Positions 10,792-27,428 of a DNA stretch of 64,000 nt are shown here, piece by piece. The number at the start of each line of letters is the position of its first letter. Position 1 is the first letter of the stretch. The stretch is taken from positions 421,895 through 485,894 of the forward strand of contig NZ_CAJPUY010000001.1 of assembly GCF_905397275.1 (NCBI RefSeq), written 5' to 3'. The notes beneath the pieces are model-generated. The model ran no database searches. It was given only the letters and a program-made list of their open reading frames with translations, and was not told the DNA's origin. The translations under genes and the position numbers were made by a program. This stretch comes from Cupriavidus yeoncheonensis (lineage in GTDB: Bacteria; Pseudomonadota; Gammaproteobacteria; Burkholderiales; Burkholderiaceae).

Positions 10792-11535
10792 TCAGCCTTC
10801 CTGCACTTCGACGAAGTCGTCACCGCCGCGAGCGGCTTCGACAACTTCCTGAACGGCGTTGGCACGGCCTTCCAGGATCGCGTCAGCCACGCCGCGCACG
10901 TACAGGGCCACAGCCTTGGACGAGTCGTCGTTGCCCGGGATCACGTAGTCGATGCCTTCCGGCGAGTGGTTGGTATCGACCACGCCGATCACGGGGATGC
11001 CCAGCTTCTTGGCTTCGGTCACGGCGATCTTGTGGTAGCCGACGTCCACCACGAAGATGGCGTCAGGAACGCCGCCCATGTCCTTGATGCCGCCGATCGA
11101 CTTTTCCAGCTTGATCATTTCGCGCTCGAACATCAGCGCTTCCTTCTTGCTCATGGTTTCCAGCGCGCCGGCTTCCTTGGCGGCTTCCATGTCCTTCAGG
11201 CGCTTGATCGAGGTCTTGACCGTCTTGAAGTTGGTCAGCATGCCGCCGAGCCAGCGGGCGTCGACGTAGGGCATGCCGGCGCGGCCAGCTTCTTCAGCCA
11301 GGATTTCACGCGACTGGCGCTTGGTGCCCACGAACATGATGGTGCCGCGGTTGGCGGCCAGTTGACGCACGTACTTCATTGCGTCCTGGAACATCGGCAA
11401 CGTCTTTTCGAGGTTGATGATGTGAATCTTGTTGCGATGGCCGAAGATGAAGGGGGCCATCTTCGGGTTCCAGAAGCGGGTCTGGTGGCCGAAGTGGCAA
11501 CCGGCTTCCAGCATTTCGCGCATGGTAACGGACAT
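10792..11535 (-). CDS. rpsB: 30S ribosomal protein S2
   Basis: Structural protein of the small ribosomal subunit that bridges head and body and helps recruit S1. The 247-residue product begins [18 protein letters not shown], the family N-terminus. It contains [12 protein letters not shown] and the C-terminal [24 protein letters not shown] block. The ATG at 11533-11535 has GGAG six to nine bases upstream; the longer open frame is not needed. It is the first gene of the long minus-strand operon and is divergent from map. Confidence 0.97.
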   Translation of the reverse strand: MSVTMREMLEAGCHFGHQTRFWNPKMAPFIFGHRNKIHIINLEKTLPMFQDAMKYVRQLAANRGTIMFVGTKRQSREILAEEAGRAGMPYVDARWLGGMLTNFKTVKTSIKRLKDMEAAKEAGALETMSKKEALMFEREMIKLEKSIGGIKDMGGVPDAIFVVDVGYHKIAVTEAKKLGIPVIGVVDTNHSPEGIDYVIPGNDDSSKAVALYVRGVADAILEGRANAVQEVVEAARGGDDFVEVQEG

Positions 11536-11889
11536 GTAATTCTCCAATAGGGTTAGGTCTGAAGTCCGCCCCGACATTCCTGAAGAGGAACACCCCGGAT
11601 GGGCGGACCAGCGATTTCACGATCTCAAATACGGCCGGTGACAGCGAACAACAGCGAATGTTGCACCGCAACCAGGCCAGCCCGCTATTCTAGCAATAAA
11701 TGCGCGTACCACTCAAGCGGACAGCAACGCTGCCGATACGGGCACGAAGAAACGGGAAGTGCCTTTCATCTGACCCCGATTGCAGGGCCAACCGCTGCGA
11801 CCGAGCCCCGATGGTGCGATAATCCCACATTCCCCATCTGATTCTGGCGCGGCCCGTGGCCTCGCCTTCACTTTTTCTGGCGAAGCAGC
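11536..11889. promoter_or_regulatory. Divergent rpsB / map intergenic region
   Basis: About 350 bases without a supported gene. It holds the candidate rpsB promoter and then a leader of roughly 145 bases before rpsB. Such leaders often carry an S2 autoregulatory structure, but I could not confirm a specific fold here. The map-proximal half shows no clear promoter to my eye. Confidence 0.5.
11687..11716 (-). promoter_or_regulatory. Candidate sigma-70 promoter of rpsB operon
   Basis: On the minus strand TTGAGT (11711-11716) is separated by 18 bases from TAGAAT (11687-11692). This is a good -35/-10 pair about 150 bases upstream of the rpsB start. Assignment is by consensus match only. Confidence 0.55.
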
Positions 11890-12708
11890 ATGAGCATCCA
11901 CCTGAATACCGCCGAAGACATCGCCCACATGCGCGTGGCTTGCCGCCTTGCCTCGGAAGTCCTCGACTACATCACACCGTTCGTCAAGCCCGGCGTGACG
12001 ACGGGCGAACTCGACCGCCTCTGCCATGCCTATATGCGTGACGTGCAAGGCACCGTGCCGGCGCCGCTGAATTATGCGCCCCCGGGCTATCCGCCCTTCC
12101 CCGGCGCCATCTGCACCTCGGTCAATGACGTGATCTGCCACGGCATCCCCGGCGACCGCGTGCTCAAGAGCGGCGACGCCGTCAATCTGGATATCACGGT
12201 CATCACCAAGGAAGGCTACTATGGCGATACCAGCCGCATGTTCCTCGTCGGTGATGCTTCGATCCTGGCCAAGCGGCTCGCGCAGGTGACCTACGAATGC
12301 ATGTGGAAGGGCATCGCGCAGGTGCGCGGCGGCGCCCGCCTGGGCGATATCGGCCACGCCATCCAGGTACATGCGGAAGCCGCCGGCTACAGCGTGGTGC
12401 GTGAATACTGCGGCCACGGCATCGGCAAGAACTTCCATGAAGATCCGCAGATCCTGCACTACGGCCGCGCGGGTACCGGCACCGAGATCAAGGCAGGCAT
12501 GATCTTCACCGTCGAACCGATGATCAATGCCGGCAAGCGCGATATCCGCACCATGCCCGACCAGTGGACGGTCAAGACCCGCGACCGCAGCCTGTCCGCC
12601 CAGTGGGAACATACCGTGCTGGTGACCGAGACCGGCTACGAGGTACTGACCGTGTCCGCCAACACGCCCGCACCGCCCGCGTTCATCACCGAGTCGGTCG
12701 CGGCCTGA
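11890..12708 (+). CDS. map: Methionine aminopeptidase type I
   Basis: Removes the initiator methionine from nascent proteins after deformylation. The 272-residue product shows the pita-bread fold motifs: [24 protein letters not shown], the metal ligand segments VNLDITV and [19 protein letters not shown], and FTVEPMIN. It is transcribed away from rpsB, as in many proteobacteria, and is followed by a terminator hairpin before glnD. Functionally it pairs with the peptide deformylase gene (def) found in this window. Confidence 0.97.
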   Translation: MSIHLNTAEDIAHMRVACRLASEVLDYITPFVKPGVTTGELDRLCHAYMRDVQGTVPAPLNYAPPGYPPFPGAICTSVNDVICHGIPGDRVLKSGDAVNLDITVITKEGYYGDTSRMFLVGDASILAKRLAQVTYECMWKGIAQVRGGARLGDIGHAIQVHAEAAGYSVVREYCGHGIGKNFHEDPQILHYGRAGTGTEIKAGMIFTVEPMINAGKRDIRTMPDQWTVKTRDRSLSAQWEHTVLVTETGYEVLTVSANTPAPPAFITESVAA

Positions 12709-12721
12709 GCCGCACATGGTT

Positions 12722-12750
12722 GGGGGCGCCTGACGGCGCCTTTCTTTTTC
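12722..12750 (+). terminator. Intrinsic terminator after map
   Basis: GGCGCC (12725-12730) and GGCGCC (12735-12740) form a self-complementary stem with a TGAC loop, followed by TTTCTTTTT. This is the classic shape of a rho-independent terminator, placed 16 bases after the map stop and just before the glnD start. Confidence 0.75.
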
Positions 12751-12755
12751 CAGCC

Positions 12756-15365
12756 ATGCCCACGAACCATCCTGCCCAGCCCATGGACACCACGCCGGAA
12801 CTCCTGCTCGCCGCACGCGTTCGCGACAAGTTGAAAGCCGACAAGCAGGCCCTGTTTGCCGACTTCACCTTGTCGTCTCACGTCGGCACGCTCATCACGC
12901 GTCTGCGCCGGGCCGTCGATGCCGCGCTCATCGAGGCGTGGCGCGGGCTGGACATGCCCGCCGGCGCGGCGCTGGTGGCCGTCGGCGGCTACGGCCGCGG
13001 GGAACTGTTCCCGTATTCCGACGTGGACGTGCTGCTGCTGCTGCCGTCCGAGCCGGATGCCGGCACGGCGAGCCGGCTCGAGCGGTTCATCGGCATGTGC
13101 TGGGACCTCGGGCTGGAGATCGGCTCGTCGGTGCGTACGGTGGAGGACTGCATCCGGGAAGCCCGCGCCGACATCACGATCCAGACCTCGCTGCTGGAGG
13201 CGCGCCTGCTGACCGGCGAGCGCAAGCTGTTCAATGCGCTGCGCACGCAGCACCAGGCCGATCTGGACCCGGCCGATTTTTTCCAGGCCAAGCTGCTGGA
13301 ATTGCGCCAGCGGCACGCCAAGTACCAGGACACGCCCTACGCGCTCGAGCCCAACTGCAAGGAAAGCCCGGGCGGCCTGCGTGACCTGCAGGTGATCCTG
13401 TGGATGACGAAGGCTGCGGGCCTGGGCCACAGCTGGAAGGAGCTGTTCGAGAAGGGCCTGCTGACAGAGCGCGAAGCCCAGGAGCTCGCACGCAACGAAC
13501 GCCTGCTGAAGACCATCCGCGCCCGCCTGCACATCATCGCGGGACGACGCCAGGACGTGCTCGTGTTCGATCTGCAGACCGCGCTGGCCGAATCCTTCGG
13601 CTACCGCCAGAACGACAACAAGCGCGCCAGCGAGCAGCTCATGCGCCGCTACTACTGGGCCGCCAAGGCGGTGACCCAGCTCAACAGCGTGCTGCTGCTC
13701 AATATCGAGGCGCTGCTGTTCCCGAGCGAATCGCAGGTGACGCGCGTGATCAACGAGCGCTTCGTCGAACGCCAGGGCATGCTGGAAATCACCAGCGACA
13801 GCCTCTACGAAAGCGACCCGCACGCGATCCTTGAAACCTTCCTGCTGTACGAGCGCACGCCGGGCATCAAGGGATTGACGCCGCGCACGCTGCGCGGCCT
13901 CTACAACGCGCGTACCGTGATGGATGCGCGCTGGCGCAGCGACCCGGAAAACCGCCGCCTGTTTCTGGCCATCCTGCAGGAGCCGCAGGGCATCACCCAC
14001 GCGCTGCGCCTGATGAACCAGACCAGCGTGCTGGGCCGCTACCTGATCAATTTCCGGCGCATCGTCGGCCAGATGCAGCATGACCTGTTCCACGTCTACA
14101 CCGTGGACCAGCACATCCTGATGGTGGTGCGCAATATGCGCCGCTTCGCCATTGTCGAGCACACGCACGAATTCCCGTTCTGCAGCCAGCTCATGGCGAG
14201 CTTCGACAAGCCGTGGGTGCTGTGCGTGGCGGCGCTGTTCCATGACATCGCCAAGGGCCGCGGCGGCGATCACTCGAAGCTCGGCACCGTGGATGCGCGC
14301 CGCTTCTGCAAGCAGCACGGCATTGCGCGCGAGGATGCCGACCTGATCTGCTGGCTCGTCGAGCATCACCTGACCATGAGCCAGGTGGCGCAGAAGCAGG
14401 ACCTGACCGATCCTGAAGTCGTCCACGCCTTCGCCCGGGTGGTCGGGGACGAACGCCACCTGACGGCACTGTACCTGCTGACGGTGGCCGATATCCGCGG
14501 CACCAGCCCCAAGGTGTGGAATGCCTGGAAGGGCAAGCTGCTGGAAGACCTGTACCGCATCACGCTGCGCGTGCTGGGCGGCGCCAGGGTCGATCCGCAT
14601 TCGATCTGGGCGCAACGCAAGGAAGAAACGATCTCGCAGCTGCGCCTGAAGGCATTCGAGCCCGAACTGGGCAAGCCGCTTTGGGCGCAGCTCGACGTGG
14701 CCTTCTTCCTGCGCCATGATTCGCGCGATATCGCCTGGCTGACCCGCCATCTGTTCAACAAGGTGGACAGTCCGGTGCCCGTGGTGAAGGCGCGGATTTC
14801 CCCAGCCGGCGAGGGCTTGCAGGTTGCGGTCTATGTCAAGGACCAGCCTGATCTCTTCGCCCGCATCTGCGGCTACTTCGAGCGCAAGGCGTTCTCGATC
14901 CAGGACGCCAAGATCCACACCACGCGCCACGGCTATGCACTGGACACGTTCCAGGTGACCGACCCGGGCATGGATCACGATGGCGGCAACTATCGCGACA
15001 TCCTCGCGCTGGTGGAGCATGAACTGGGCGACCGCCTGCAGCAGCAGGCAGCGCTCCCGGAACCCAGCCAGGGCCGTCTGTCGCGCCAGTCGCGCAGCTT
15101 CCCGATCAAGCCGCGCGTGGACCTGCGGCCCGACGAGCGCGGCCAGTACTACCTGCTGTCGCTGTCGGCCAACGACCGCACCGGCCTGCTTTACGCCATC
15201 ACACGCGTGCTGGCGCAACATCGCGCATCCGTGCATACGGCGCGCATCAATACCCTTGGCGAACGCGTCGAAGACGTGTTCCTGCTCGACGGCAGCCGTC
15301 TTGCCGCCGACAACCGATTGCAGATTCAGCTTGAACAGGACTTGCTCGCCGCGCTGGAAATCTGA
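12756..15365 (+). CDS. glnD: PII uridylyltransferase / uridylyl-removing enzyme
   Basis: Bifunctional nitrogen sensor that uridylylates PII when glutamine is low and removes UMP when glutamine is high. The nucleotidyltransferase signature [15 protein letters not shown] is at residues 77-91. An HD hydrolase domain appears later ([17 protein letters not shown]). The C-terminus carries two ACT domains that sense glutamine. I start at the ATG at 12756 (869 residues); a second ATG at 12783 is possible and costs nine residues. The gene follows map after a terminator and precedes the pseudouridine synthase by 23 bases. Confidence 0.95.
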   Translation: MPTNHPAQPMDTTPELLLAARVRDKLKADKQALFADFTLSSHVGTLITRLRRAVDAALIEAWRGLDMPAGAALVAVGGYGRGELFPYSDVDVLLLLPSEPDAGTASRLERFIGMCWDLGLEIGSSVRTVEDCIREARADITIQTSLLEARLLTGERKLFNALRTQHQADLDPADFFQAKLLELRQRHAKYQDTPYALEPNCKESPGGLRDLQVILWMTKAAGLGHSWKELFEKGLLTEREAQELARNERLLKTIRARLHIIAGRRQDVLVFDLQTALAESFGYRQNDNKRASEQLMRRYYWAAKAVTQLNSVLLLNIEALLFPSESQVTRVINERFVERQGMLEITSDSLYESDPHAILETFLLYERTPGIKGLTPRTLRGLYNARTVMDARWRSDPENRRLFLAILQEPQGITHALRLMNQTSVLGRYLINFRRIVGQMQHDLFHVYTVDQHILMVVRNMRRFAIVEHTHEFPFCSQLMASFDKPWVLCVAALFHDIAKGRGGDHSKLGTVDARRFCKQHGIAREDADLICWLVEHHLTMSQVAQKQDLTDPEVVHAFARVVGDERHLTALYLLTVADIRGTSPKVWNAWKGKLLEDLYRITLRVLGGARVDPHSIWAQRKEETISQLRLKAFEPELGKPLWAQLDVAFFLRHDSRDIAWLTRHLFNKVDSPVPVVKARISPAGEGLQVAVYVKDQPDLFARICGYFERKAFSIQDAKIHTTRHGYALDTFQVTDPGMDHDGGNYRDILALVEHELGDRLQQQAALPEPSQGRLSRQSRSFPIKPRVDLRPDERGQYYLLSLSANDRTGLLYAITRVLAQHRASVHTARINTLGERVEDVFLLDGSRLAADNRLQIQLEQDLLAALEI

Positions 15366-15388
15366 CCCGGCCGCGCAGCATTGAAGAT

Positions 15389-17401
15389 ATGACCGACAGC
15401 AATTCGCCGAAGCGCAAGACGCTCGGCATCAAGCCGCCCGAAGGCACCGCCCCCCGCAAGCCGGCCGGCAACCGGCCCGTGCGCGTCTCGGACCTGAACC
15501 GCAAGCGCGTGCAGGCCGTGGCCGACGGTATCCGGCGCGCGCAAGGCGGCGCTGGCGCGAAGTCCGCCAAGGGCACGAAGTCACCGGCCGACCCCGCCAC
15601 TGGCCGCGCCCCGCGCCAGGGCCGTCCGGCCGATGGCGAGCGGCAGGCGCGCCCGCGCCGTTTCGACGATGACGCACGTCCCCGCCGTTTCAGCGACGAC
15701 AACCGCCCGCCACGCCGCACCGAGGGCGGTGAAGCGCCGCGCCGCTTCGGCAATGACGATGCACGCCCCCGCCGTTTCAGCGACGACAACCGTCCGCCAC
15801 GCCGCACCGAAGGCGGTGAAGCGCCGCGCCGCTTCGGCAATGACGACGCACGCCCCCGCCGTTTCAGCGACGACAACCGTCCGCCGCGCCGTACCGAGGG
15901 CGGTGAAGCGCCGCGCCGCTTCGGCAATGACGATGCGCGCCCCCGTCGTTTCAGCGACGACAACCGTCCGCCACGCCGCACCGAGGGCGGTGAAGCGCCG
16001 CGCCGCTTCGGCAATGACGACACACGCCCGCGCCGTTTCAGTGATGACAACCGTCCGCCGCGCCGTGAGGGCGGTGATGCGCCGCGCCGTTTCGGCAATG
16101 ACGATGCACGCCCCCGCCGTTTCAGCGACGACAACCGTCCGCCGCGCCGCACCGAGGGCGGTGAAGCGCCACGCCGCTTCGGCAATGACGATGGACGCCC
16201 CCGCCGCTATGGCGACGACAACCGTCCGCCGCGCCGTACCGAGGGCGGTGAAGCGCCGCGCCGCTTTGGCAATGACGACGCGCGCCCCCGCCGTTTCAGC
16301 GATGACAATCGTCCGCCGCGCCGTACCGAGGGCGGTGATGCGCCGCGCCGCTTCGGCAATGACGATGCGCGCCCCCGCCGTTTCAGCGACGACAACCGTC
16401 CGCCGCGCCGCACTGAGGGCGGTGAAGCGCCGCGCCGCTATGGCGATGACAACAACCGTCCGCGCCGCTTTGGCGATGACGACCGCCAGCGCCGCGCGCC
16501 GGACTCCGGCGGCCGGCGCGGCGATGCGCCGGCGCGCCGCTTCAGCGACACCGCTGACCGTGCGCGCCCGCCGCGTGCCGACCAGCAGCCGTCCCACGCC
16601 GGCACCGATGCGCATGAGTCCGGCCACGATGACGGCCTCGTCCGCCTGTCCAAGCGCATGTCCGAACTGGGCCTGTGCTCGCGTCGTGAAGCGGACGAAT
16701 GGATCCCGCGCGGCTGGGTGCTGGTCGACGGCAAGCCCGTGACCGAACTCGGCTCACGCGTGCGGGCTGACGCCAGCATCGAGATTCACCAGGCCGCCCG
16801 CTCCGAGCAAGGCGAGCGTGTCACGGTGCTCCTGCACAAGCCGATGGGCTTTGTCTCCGGCCAGGCCGAAGACGGCTACGAACCGGCCGCCGTGCTCTTC
16901 ACGGCGGAGAACCAGTGGTCGGAAGACCCGACGCGCAAGCGCTTTGCGCCGTGGCAGCGCAAGAGCCTGGCGCCTGCCGGCCGCCTCGACATCGACTCGA
17001 CCGGCCTGCTGGTCCTGACCCAGGATGGCCGCGTGGCCCGCGCCCTGATCGGCGAAGACTCGAACGTCGAGAAGGAATACCTGGTGCGCGTGCAATGGCA
17101 CTCGCCCGAAGGCGTGGTCGAGCGCAAGGTCAGCGAAGTCTTCCCGGAAGACCAGCTTGAACTGCTGCGCCACGGCCTGTCGCTCGACGGCGTGACCCTC
17201 AAGCCGGCCAAGGTGAGCTGGCAGAACGAGGAGCAGCTGCGCTTCGTGCTGCGTGAAGGCCGCAAGCGCCAGATTCGCCGCATGTGCGAACAGGTGGGCC
17301 TGGAGGTGGTTGGACTCAAGCGCGTGCGCATGGGTCGCATCGTGCTGGGCGACCTGCCGCCGGGACAGTGGCGCTTCCTCGGGCCGTTCGAGAAGTTCTG
17401 A
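15389..17401 (+). CDS. 23S rRNA pseudouridine synthase, RluF-like, with repeat-rich N-terminal extension
   Basis: RsuA/RluB/RluF-family enzyme that isomerises uridine in 23S rRNA. Residues 1-94 are basic and disordered-looking. Residues 95 to about 354 are nine tandem copies of a 29-residue Arg/Asp-rich unit. An S4 RNA-binding domain follows (VRLSKRMSELGLCSRREAD), then the catalytic domain with GRLDIDSTGLL (Asp534). The DxDSxGL motif and RKRQIRRMCEQ near the end resemble RluF more than RluB, so I give no symbol. The catalytic part has normal size; the extension roughly doubles the protein. The repeats resemble RNA-binding RGG-type tails, which is inference. Confidence 0.9.
   Translation: MTDSNSPKRKTLGIKPPEGTAPRKPAGNRPVRVSDLNRKRVQAVADGIRRAQGGAGAKSAKGTKSPADPATGRAPRQGRPADGERQARPRRFDDDARPRRFSDDNRPPRRTEGGEAPRRFGNDDARPRRFSDDNRPPRRTEGGEAPRRFGNDDARPRRFSDDNRPPRRTEGGEAPRRFGNDDARPRRFSDDNRPPRRTEGGEAPRRFGNDDTRPRRFSDDNRPPRREGGDAPRRFGNDDARPRRFSDDNRPPRRTEGGEAPRRFGNDDGRPRRYGDDNRPPRRTEGGEAPRRFGNDDARPRRFSDDNRPPRRTEGGDAPRRFGNDDARPRRFSDDNRPPRRTEGGEAPRRYGDDNNRPRRFGDDDRQRRAPDSGGRRGDAPARRFSDTADRARPPRADQQPSHAGTDAHESGHDDGLVRLSKRMSELGLCSRREADEWIPRGWVLVDGKPVTELGSRVRADASIEIHQAARSEQGERVTVLLHKPMGFVSGQAEDGYEPAAVLFTAENQWSEDPTRKRFAPWQRKSLAPAGRLDIDSTGLLVLTQDGRVARALIGEDSNVEKEYLVRVQWHSPEGVVERKVSEVFPEDQLELLRHGLSLDGVTLKPAKVSWQNEEQLRFVLREGRKRQIRRMCEQVGLEVVGLKRVRMGRIVLGDLPPGQWRFLGPFEKF
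15671..16451 (+). repeat. Nine 87-bp in-frame tandem repeats
   Basis: Each unit encodes 29 residues beginning DARPRRFSDDNRPPRR and ending PRRFGND. The fifth copy is 28 residues. Copies differ by a few synonymous changes and some substitutions (DTR, DGR, RYGDD). Because 87 is divisible by three, other frames also stay open across the block on both strands. Length variation between strains is likely. Confidence 0.95.
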
Positions 17402-17451
17402 GGCATCGCATCACTGCCGGCGAGCCTGGTCTCGCCGGGCAGGCATCAATG

Positions 17452-17485
17452 AAAACGGGGCGCCAGATGGCGCCCCGTTTTTCAT
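17452..17485. terminator. Bidirectional terminator between convergent rluF-like gene and def
   Basis: AAAACGGGGCGCC (17452-17464) pairs perfectly with 17469-17481 around an AGAT loop, with T-runs on both strands. It serves both convergent transcripts. Confidence 0.88.
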
Positions 17486-17500
17486 GGTTGTCACAGCCCT

Positions 17501-20175
<2,675 letters not shown>

Positions 20176-21503
20176 CTAGACGCTGAACAATCGTGCCGCT
20201 ACCGGCGAACCGGCGGGCATGCCGCGCGCCTCCAGCTTCTGGTAGAGGGTCTCGAGCTGGTTGAAGATCGCGACGAACGACGCCTCGGTCAGCGGCCGCA
20301 TATTGTCGTCGACCAGCTGCGCGCCCATGCGCTGGGCCAGCGAGTAGCCGTATTCGCAGACCGTCTTGAACGGCTTGCCGCCCTGGTCCGCTTGCGGTAC
20401 GTCGAGCAGCAGCGTGATCTGGCCACCGCCCTTGACGGTCAGGTCATCGCGCAGGAAGTTCGTGTCGCCGAACTGCAGCGCGAACAGCGTACGCTGCACG
20501 CCCTCGGCGTTGGCCAGGTAGCGGATGAAGCGCGTACCGTCGCGCGACAGCACCAGACCGTCCTGTGTCGCCACGCTCTGCACGTAGGCGGCCGACCATG
20601 GCGCGCCATCCGAGATCACGTTGACGCCAAGCTGCACGTCGCAGCTTGCGGCGAACCCGTCGAGCTCGCGTGCGTTGGCGACGGTCTCGCCCATGTCAGG
20701 CAGGTCGGCCGAGGCATCCAGCGATTCGGCCAGCGCTTCGACCGCGTTCACGAATTCGGAGAACTCCAGCGCATTGAGCGGGCCGTTGCGGCTGGCAAGC
20801 TGCACGGCCACCTGCAGGTCCTCGTACTGGTGGCCGGCGGTCACCGGCTCCCAGGCGTTGGCCTCCACGCGCAGGCCCTCGATATGGATCTGCTTGGTGC
20901 CGGCGCGGCGCAGCCTGCCGGTCAGCGGCAGGATGCGGTCGCCCGAAGCCTTGCGCTCCAGGTGCAGCGGCACGATGCAGTCGATCAGTGGATCGATCGT
21001 GGCCGGCTGCGGCTGGCCGTCGGACACGACGGGTTCCGCCACCCTGGCCGGTGGCACCACCTTCGCTTGCGCCGCGCTCCCGGCTTGCGCTTCGGGTTCC
21101 GCTTCGGGTTCCGCTCGGGGTTCCGTTTCCGCTGCGGCAGAGGCGGCCGGCGCGGCCGCCAGCGCCACCTCGTCGGCCACGGCCTCATCGGCGTCCGCCG
21201 AACTGGCCGCGGCGGATGCGGCAACCGCCGCCACCTCATGCGGTGCCGGGCGCGCGGCCGGCGTCAGCGTCGGCTCGCGCCGCTCGACATGCTCCGGCGC
21301 AGGGGCCTCATGCAGCTTGGCAGCCACCTCCGGCGTGGTGGTCTCCCCCACCACGGGCTCGCGCATCGGCGGCAGGTCATCCTCGGGGCGCAGTTCGCGC
21401 GGGCGGCGCGCCTTGCGGATCTGCCACTGGTTGTAGCCGAACAGCAGCGCCAGGAAAACAAGGCCGGCGACGATCAGCGAGGTCTGCAAGTCCATGTTGA
21501 TGT

Positions 21504-21507
<4 letters not shown>
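20176..21507 (-). CDS. zipA: ZipA-like cell division protein
   Basis: Membrane anchor for FtsZ. Residues 6-26 form one membrane helix, followed by the basic stretch QIRKARRPREL. A long Ala/Pro/Glu-rich linker follows; short 12-base repeats encode its AEPEAEPEA section. The C-terminal 240 residues look like the ZipA FtsZ-binding domain (IDCIVPLHLERKASGDRI). The start overlaps the smc stop by four bases, and ligA follows by 12 bases. The smc-zipA-ligA order is well known in beta-proteobacteria and supports the call. Sequence identity to the E. coli protein is low, as usual. Confidence 0.88.
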
Positions 21508-25019
<3,512 letters not shown>

Positions 25020-25428
25020 GGTTGTCGTGTGGTATCGGCGCTGATGGCAGCGCACGCAGCATTAGAGCGTTCAGGAATGAGCGGCACACGCGGACGGGCG
25101 GACGCCCGGCGTGCCGCCAGCGTCCCTTCTCGCCCCCCGTGACCGAGAATTGGCGGTAATCATACCATCGCAACCCGGCGATCCGGCCGCTCCGGCAGTG
25201 GGTTCCACGGCATTTTTCCGGGTCGCTTTTCCTTTGCGCGCAGCTATTTACGAGCGTTTCTGCAGGCACTTTTCGAACGCGCCTGCGCTGATCCTGTTGC
25301 AACAGTTATGTAACAACCGGGAAACCAACTAGGGTAAATGCTAGTCTCTCAGACATGCCAGCGTGACGCCAGATGCTCCCGGGACGACAACTCCGACGCG
25401 GCGTCCGGCCCTTTGCGGAGGATCCAGC
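25020..25428. other. Divergent intergenic region, smc / ferritin-like gene
   Basis: About 400 bases with no supported gene. Its right half is locally AT-richer (25295-25365) and likely holds the promoter of the ferritin-like gene. I see no confident -35/-10 pair. GTTGCAAC at about 25298 is a short palindrome. Confidence 0.4.
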
Positions 25429-26256
25429 ATGACCCAGCCGTCAGCGGCAAACCTGCCGTGGTCTGTCAGCGAGATTGATTACCGGGCAATCCAGTCCGAA
25501 CGCGTGCGGGGCGACCGCGACCTGTTTTATCTGCTGGTGTCGGCATCGTTTATCGAGAGCGGATCCGACACCTATGCCGGCAACCTTGCGACCTACTATG
25601 CCGCCGTGCCCGAGGCGGCCGGGTGGCTGTCGGACCACTGGGAAGCCGAGGAACTGCAGCACGGCCTGGCGCTGCGCCGCTACGTCGAGCATGTCTGGCC
25701 GGAATTCGACTGGGAACGCGGCTACGAACGCTTCTTCGAGGAATACTGCCAGACCTGCTCCATCGACCAGTTCGAGCCGACCGGGGCACTGGAAATGGCC
25801 GCCCGCTGCGTCGTCGAGACCGGCACGGCGGCCTACTATCGCGCGCTGGAACAAGCCAGCGACGAACCGGTGCTGCGTACCCTGACGCGCCGCATTGCCA
25901 ACGACGAGGTGCGGCACTACAAGCACTTCTACCGCTTCTTCAACCGCTTTGCCGAGTCCGAAAGGCTTGGCCGCACCAGGGTGCTCGGCGCCCTGACGCG
26001 CCGGCTGCTCGAAATCAAGAACGAGGATGCAGCCATTGCGCTGCGCAATGTGCTGCGCATGGAGCGCGGGCAAGAGGACATCCCGGAACACGAAGTCAAG
26101 GCGCTCAACTCGCGCGTCAGCGCGGTGATCCGGCGCCATCTGCCCGTGGAAATGACCGTAAAGATGCTGCTGCGACCGCTGAACCTGCACGTCACGCTGG
26201 AACGCGCCGTACGCAAGCCGCTGGTGGCCGTCGTGTCGCGGGTCATGCTGCACTGA
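25429..26256 (+). CDS. Ferritin-like superfamily protein with diiron ligand pattern
   Basis: A 275-residue mostly helical soluble protein. Its acidic and histidine residues fit a diiron four-helix bundle: E43, E75-x-x-H78, E130 and E160-x-x-H163, the spacing seen in acyl-ACP desaturase-like and related oxidases. The exact substrate is not recognisable. The start ATG at 25429 is chosen over an upstream in-frame start because GCGGAGGATCC places GGAGG at a good distance. It lies alone between smc and a convergent DMT transporter gene. Family fold is fairly sure; the function (desaturase, oxygenase or iron handling) is open. Confidence 0.75.
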   Translation: MTQPSAANLPWSVSEIDYRAIQSERVRGDRDLFYLLVSASFIESGSDTYAGNLATYYAAVPEAAGWLSDHWEAEELQHGLALRRYVEHVWPEFDWERGYERFFEEYCQTCSIDQFEPTGALEMAARCVVETGTAAYYRALEQASDEPVLRTLTRRIANDEVRHYKHFYRFFNRFAESERLGRTRVLGALTRRLLEIKNEDAAIALRNVLRMERGQEDIPEHEVKALNSRVSAVIRRHLPVEMTVKMLLRPLNLHVTLERAVRKPLVAVVSRVMLH

Positions 26257-26285
26257 CCCGCGACCGCGCTCACCCTCTCGCCCGC

Positions 26286-27251
26286 TCAGGCGGCGGCTTC
26301 GGCGCCGGCCGCCACGGCTTCCGGTGCGCGGCGACTGCGATGCACCAGCCCCGAAAGCGCGCCGGCGGCAACGATACAGAGGCCGCCCACGGCCTCTTTC
26401 CAGCTCAGCGTCTCGGTCGCCAGCCACCAGGACGACACGGCGGCCACCACGATCTCGAACAGCATCAGCAACGACACGCGATTGGCCGGCAAGCGCTGCA
26501 GCCCATACTGGACCACGGCATTGCTCAGCACCAGGACCGCCGCCAGCCCGGCCACCAGGGCCGCCACGGCGGCGCCCGCGCCCGGCGCGATCACCGCCGA
26601 CTGTGCATCGAGCAACAGCGCGCAAGGCACGCCGACCGCCGTGCAGCCCAGATAGACCACGACCGTGCGCAGCCGCGCATCCATGTCCGGAAACTGCTGC
26701 CCGGCCCGTCGCGACAGCACGTTGTTGACGGCGAAGCCCATGCCGCCAGCCAGTCCGGACCATTCCGCGGCGCTCCCCGGCAGCGGCACGCCCACCTCGG
26801 GTGTCCACAGCATCAGGCCGGCGCCGGACAACGCGAGCGCAATCAGCGCAAGACCGCCCGCCGACAGCCGTTCGCCCAGGAACACCCGCGCGAACAGCGC
26901 GGTCCAGACCGGGGTCAGGTAGAACAGCAGCAGCACGCGCATGACGTGCCCGTTCACGCTGCCCCAGACAAAGCCCGCATTGGTCACGCCCGCGGCCAGG
27001 CCAATCGCCACGAACAGCCACGATGCCCGCATGCCGCGCAGCTGCCTGCGGAACGCCAGCAGCGAGACCACGGCCGCCGCGCAACTCACCAGTGCCGCGG
27101 CGCTCATGCCGCCCAGGCCCCAGCCCGCCAGCACGCGGTACGGGAACCAGGCAATGCCCCAGACCGAGGCACCGATCAGGATGGAAAGCGAGGACTTGAC
27201 CGCATGGCGGTCGGCGGCGCCATGCTGCGCCGCAATATTATTGTCAGTCAT
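26286..27251 (-). CDS. DMT-superfamily (EamA) transporter
   Basis: Inner-membrane permease of 321 residues with about ten hydrophobic helices arranged as two EamA repeats (about 17-150 and 165-305). The second repeat contains the conserved LPANRVSLLMLFEIVVAAVS segment. The first shows LLLFYLTPVWTALFARVFLGE, a typical EamA pattern ending with the helix-4 Glu. The start at 27249-27251 (MTDNNIAAQHG) places the first helix near the N-terminus; the longer frame adds a non-family basic segment. It is divergent from dapC. Substrate is unknown; amino-acid or metabolite export is a guess. Confidence 0.85.
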   Translation of the reverse strand: MTDNNIAAQHGAADRHAVKSSLSILIGASVWGIAWFPYRVLAGWGLGGMSAAALVSCAAAVVSLLAFRRQLRGMRASWLFVAIGLAAGVTNAGFVWGSVNGHVMRVLLLFYLTPVWTALFARVFLGERLSAGGLALIALALSGAGLMLWTPEVGVPLPGSAAEWSGLAGGMGFAVNNVLSRRAGQQFPDMDARLRTVVVYLGCTAVGVPCALLLDAQSAVIAPGAGAAVAALVAGLAAVLVLSNAVVQYGLQRLPANRVSLLMLFEIVVAAVSSWWLATETLSWKEAVGGLCIVAAGALSGLVHRSRRAPEAVAAGAEAAA

Positions 27252-27428
27252 TTGGAAATAGCTACGAGGGGCCAGCCTGCCAGCAGAAACGCGCGCATCC
27301 GTCGCCGGCATCACATGCCGGTGATGCCCGGCATCCGCACACCGGATGCGCCGCGCCGGCCGCGCCATCGCACGGGAAAGCCTGCCGTTCCCTTATAATG
27401 CTGGGTTTCAACCGGCCCCATCCAGAAC

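Noticed and set aside
12636..15236. 866-codon minus-strand frame opposite glnD
   Set aside because: Shadow of glnD; no start signal and no recognisable domain.
15671..16451. Possible CRISPR array
   Set aside because: The repeats are contiguous with no unique spacers and are in frame within a gene.
15247..16742. Long minus- and plus-strand frames across the 87-bp repeats
   Set aside because: The repeat length is a multiple of three, so stops are absent in several frames; only the frame with S4 and catalytic domains is credible.
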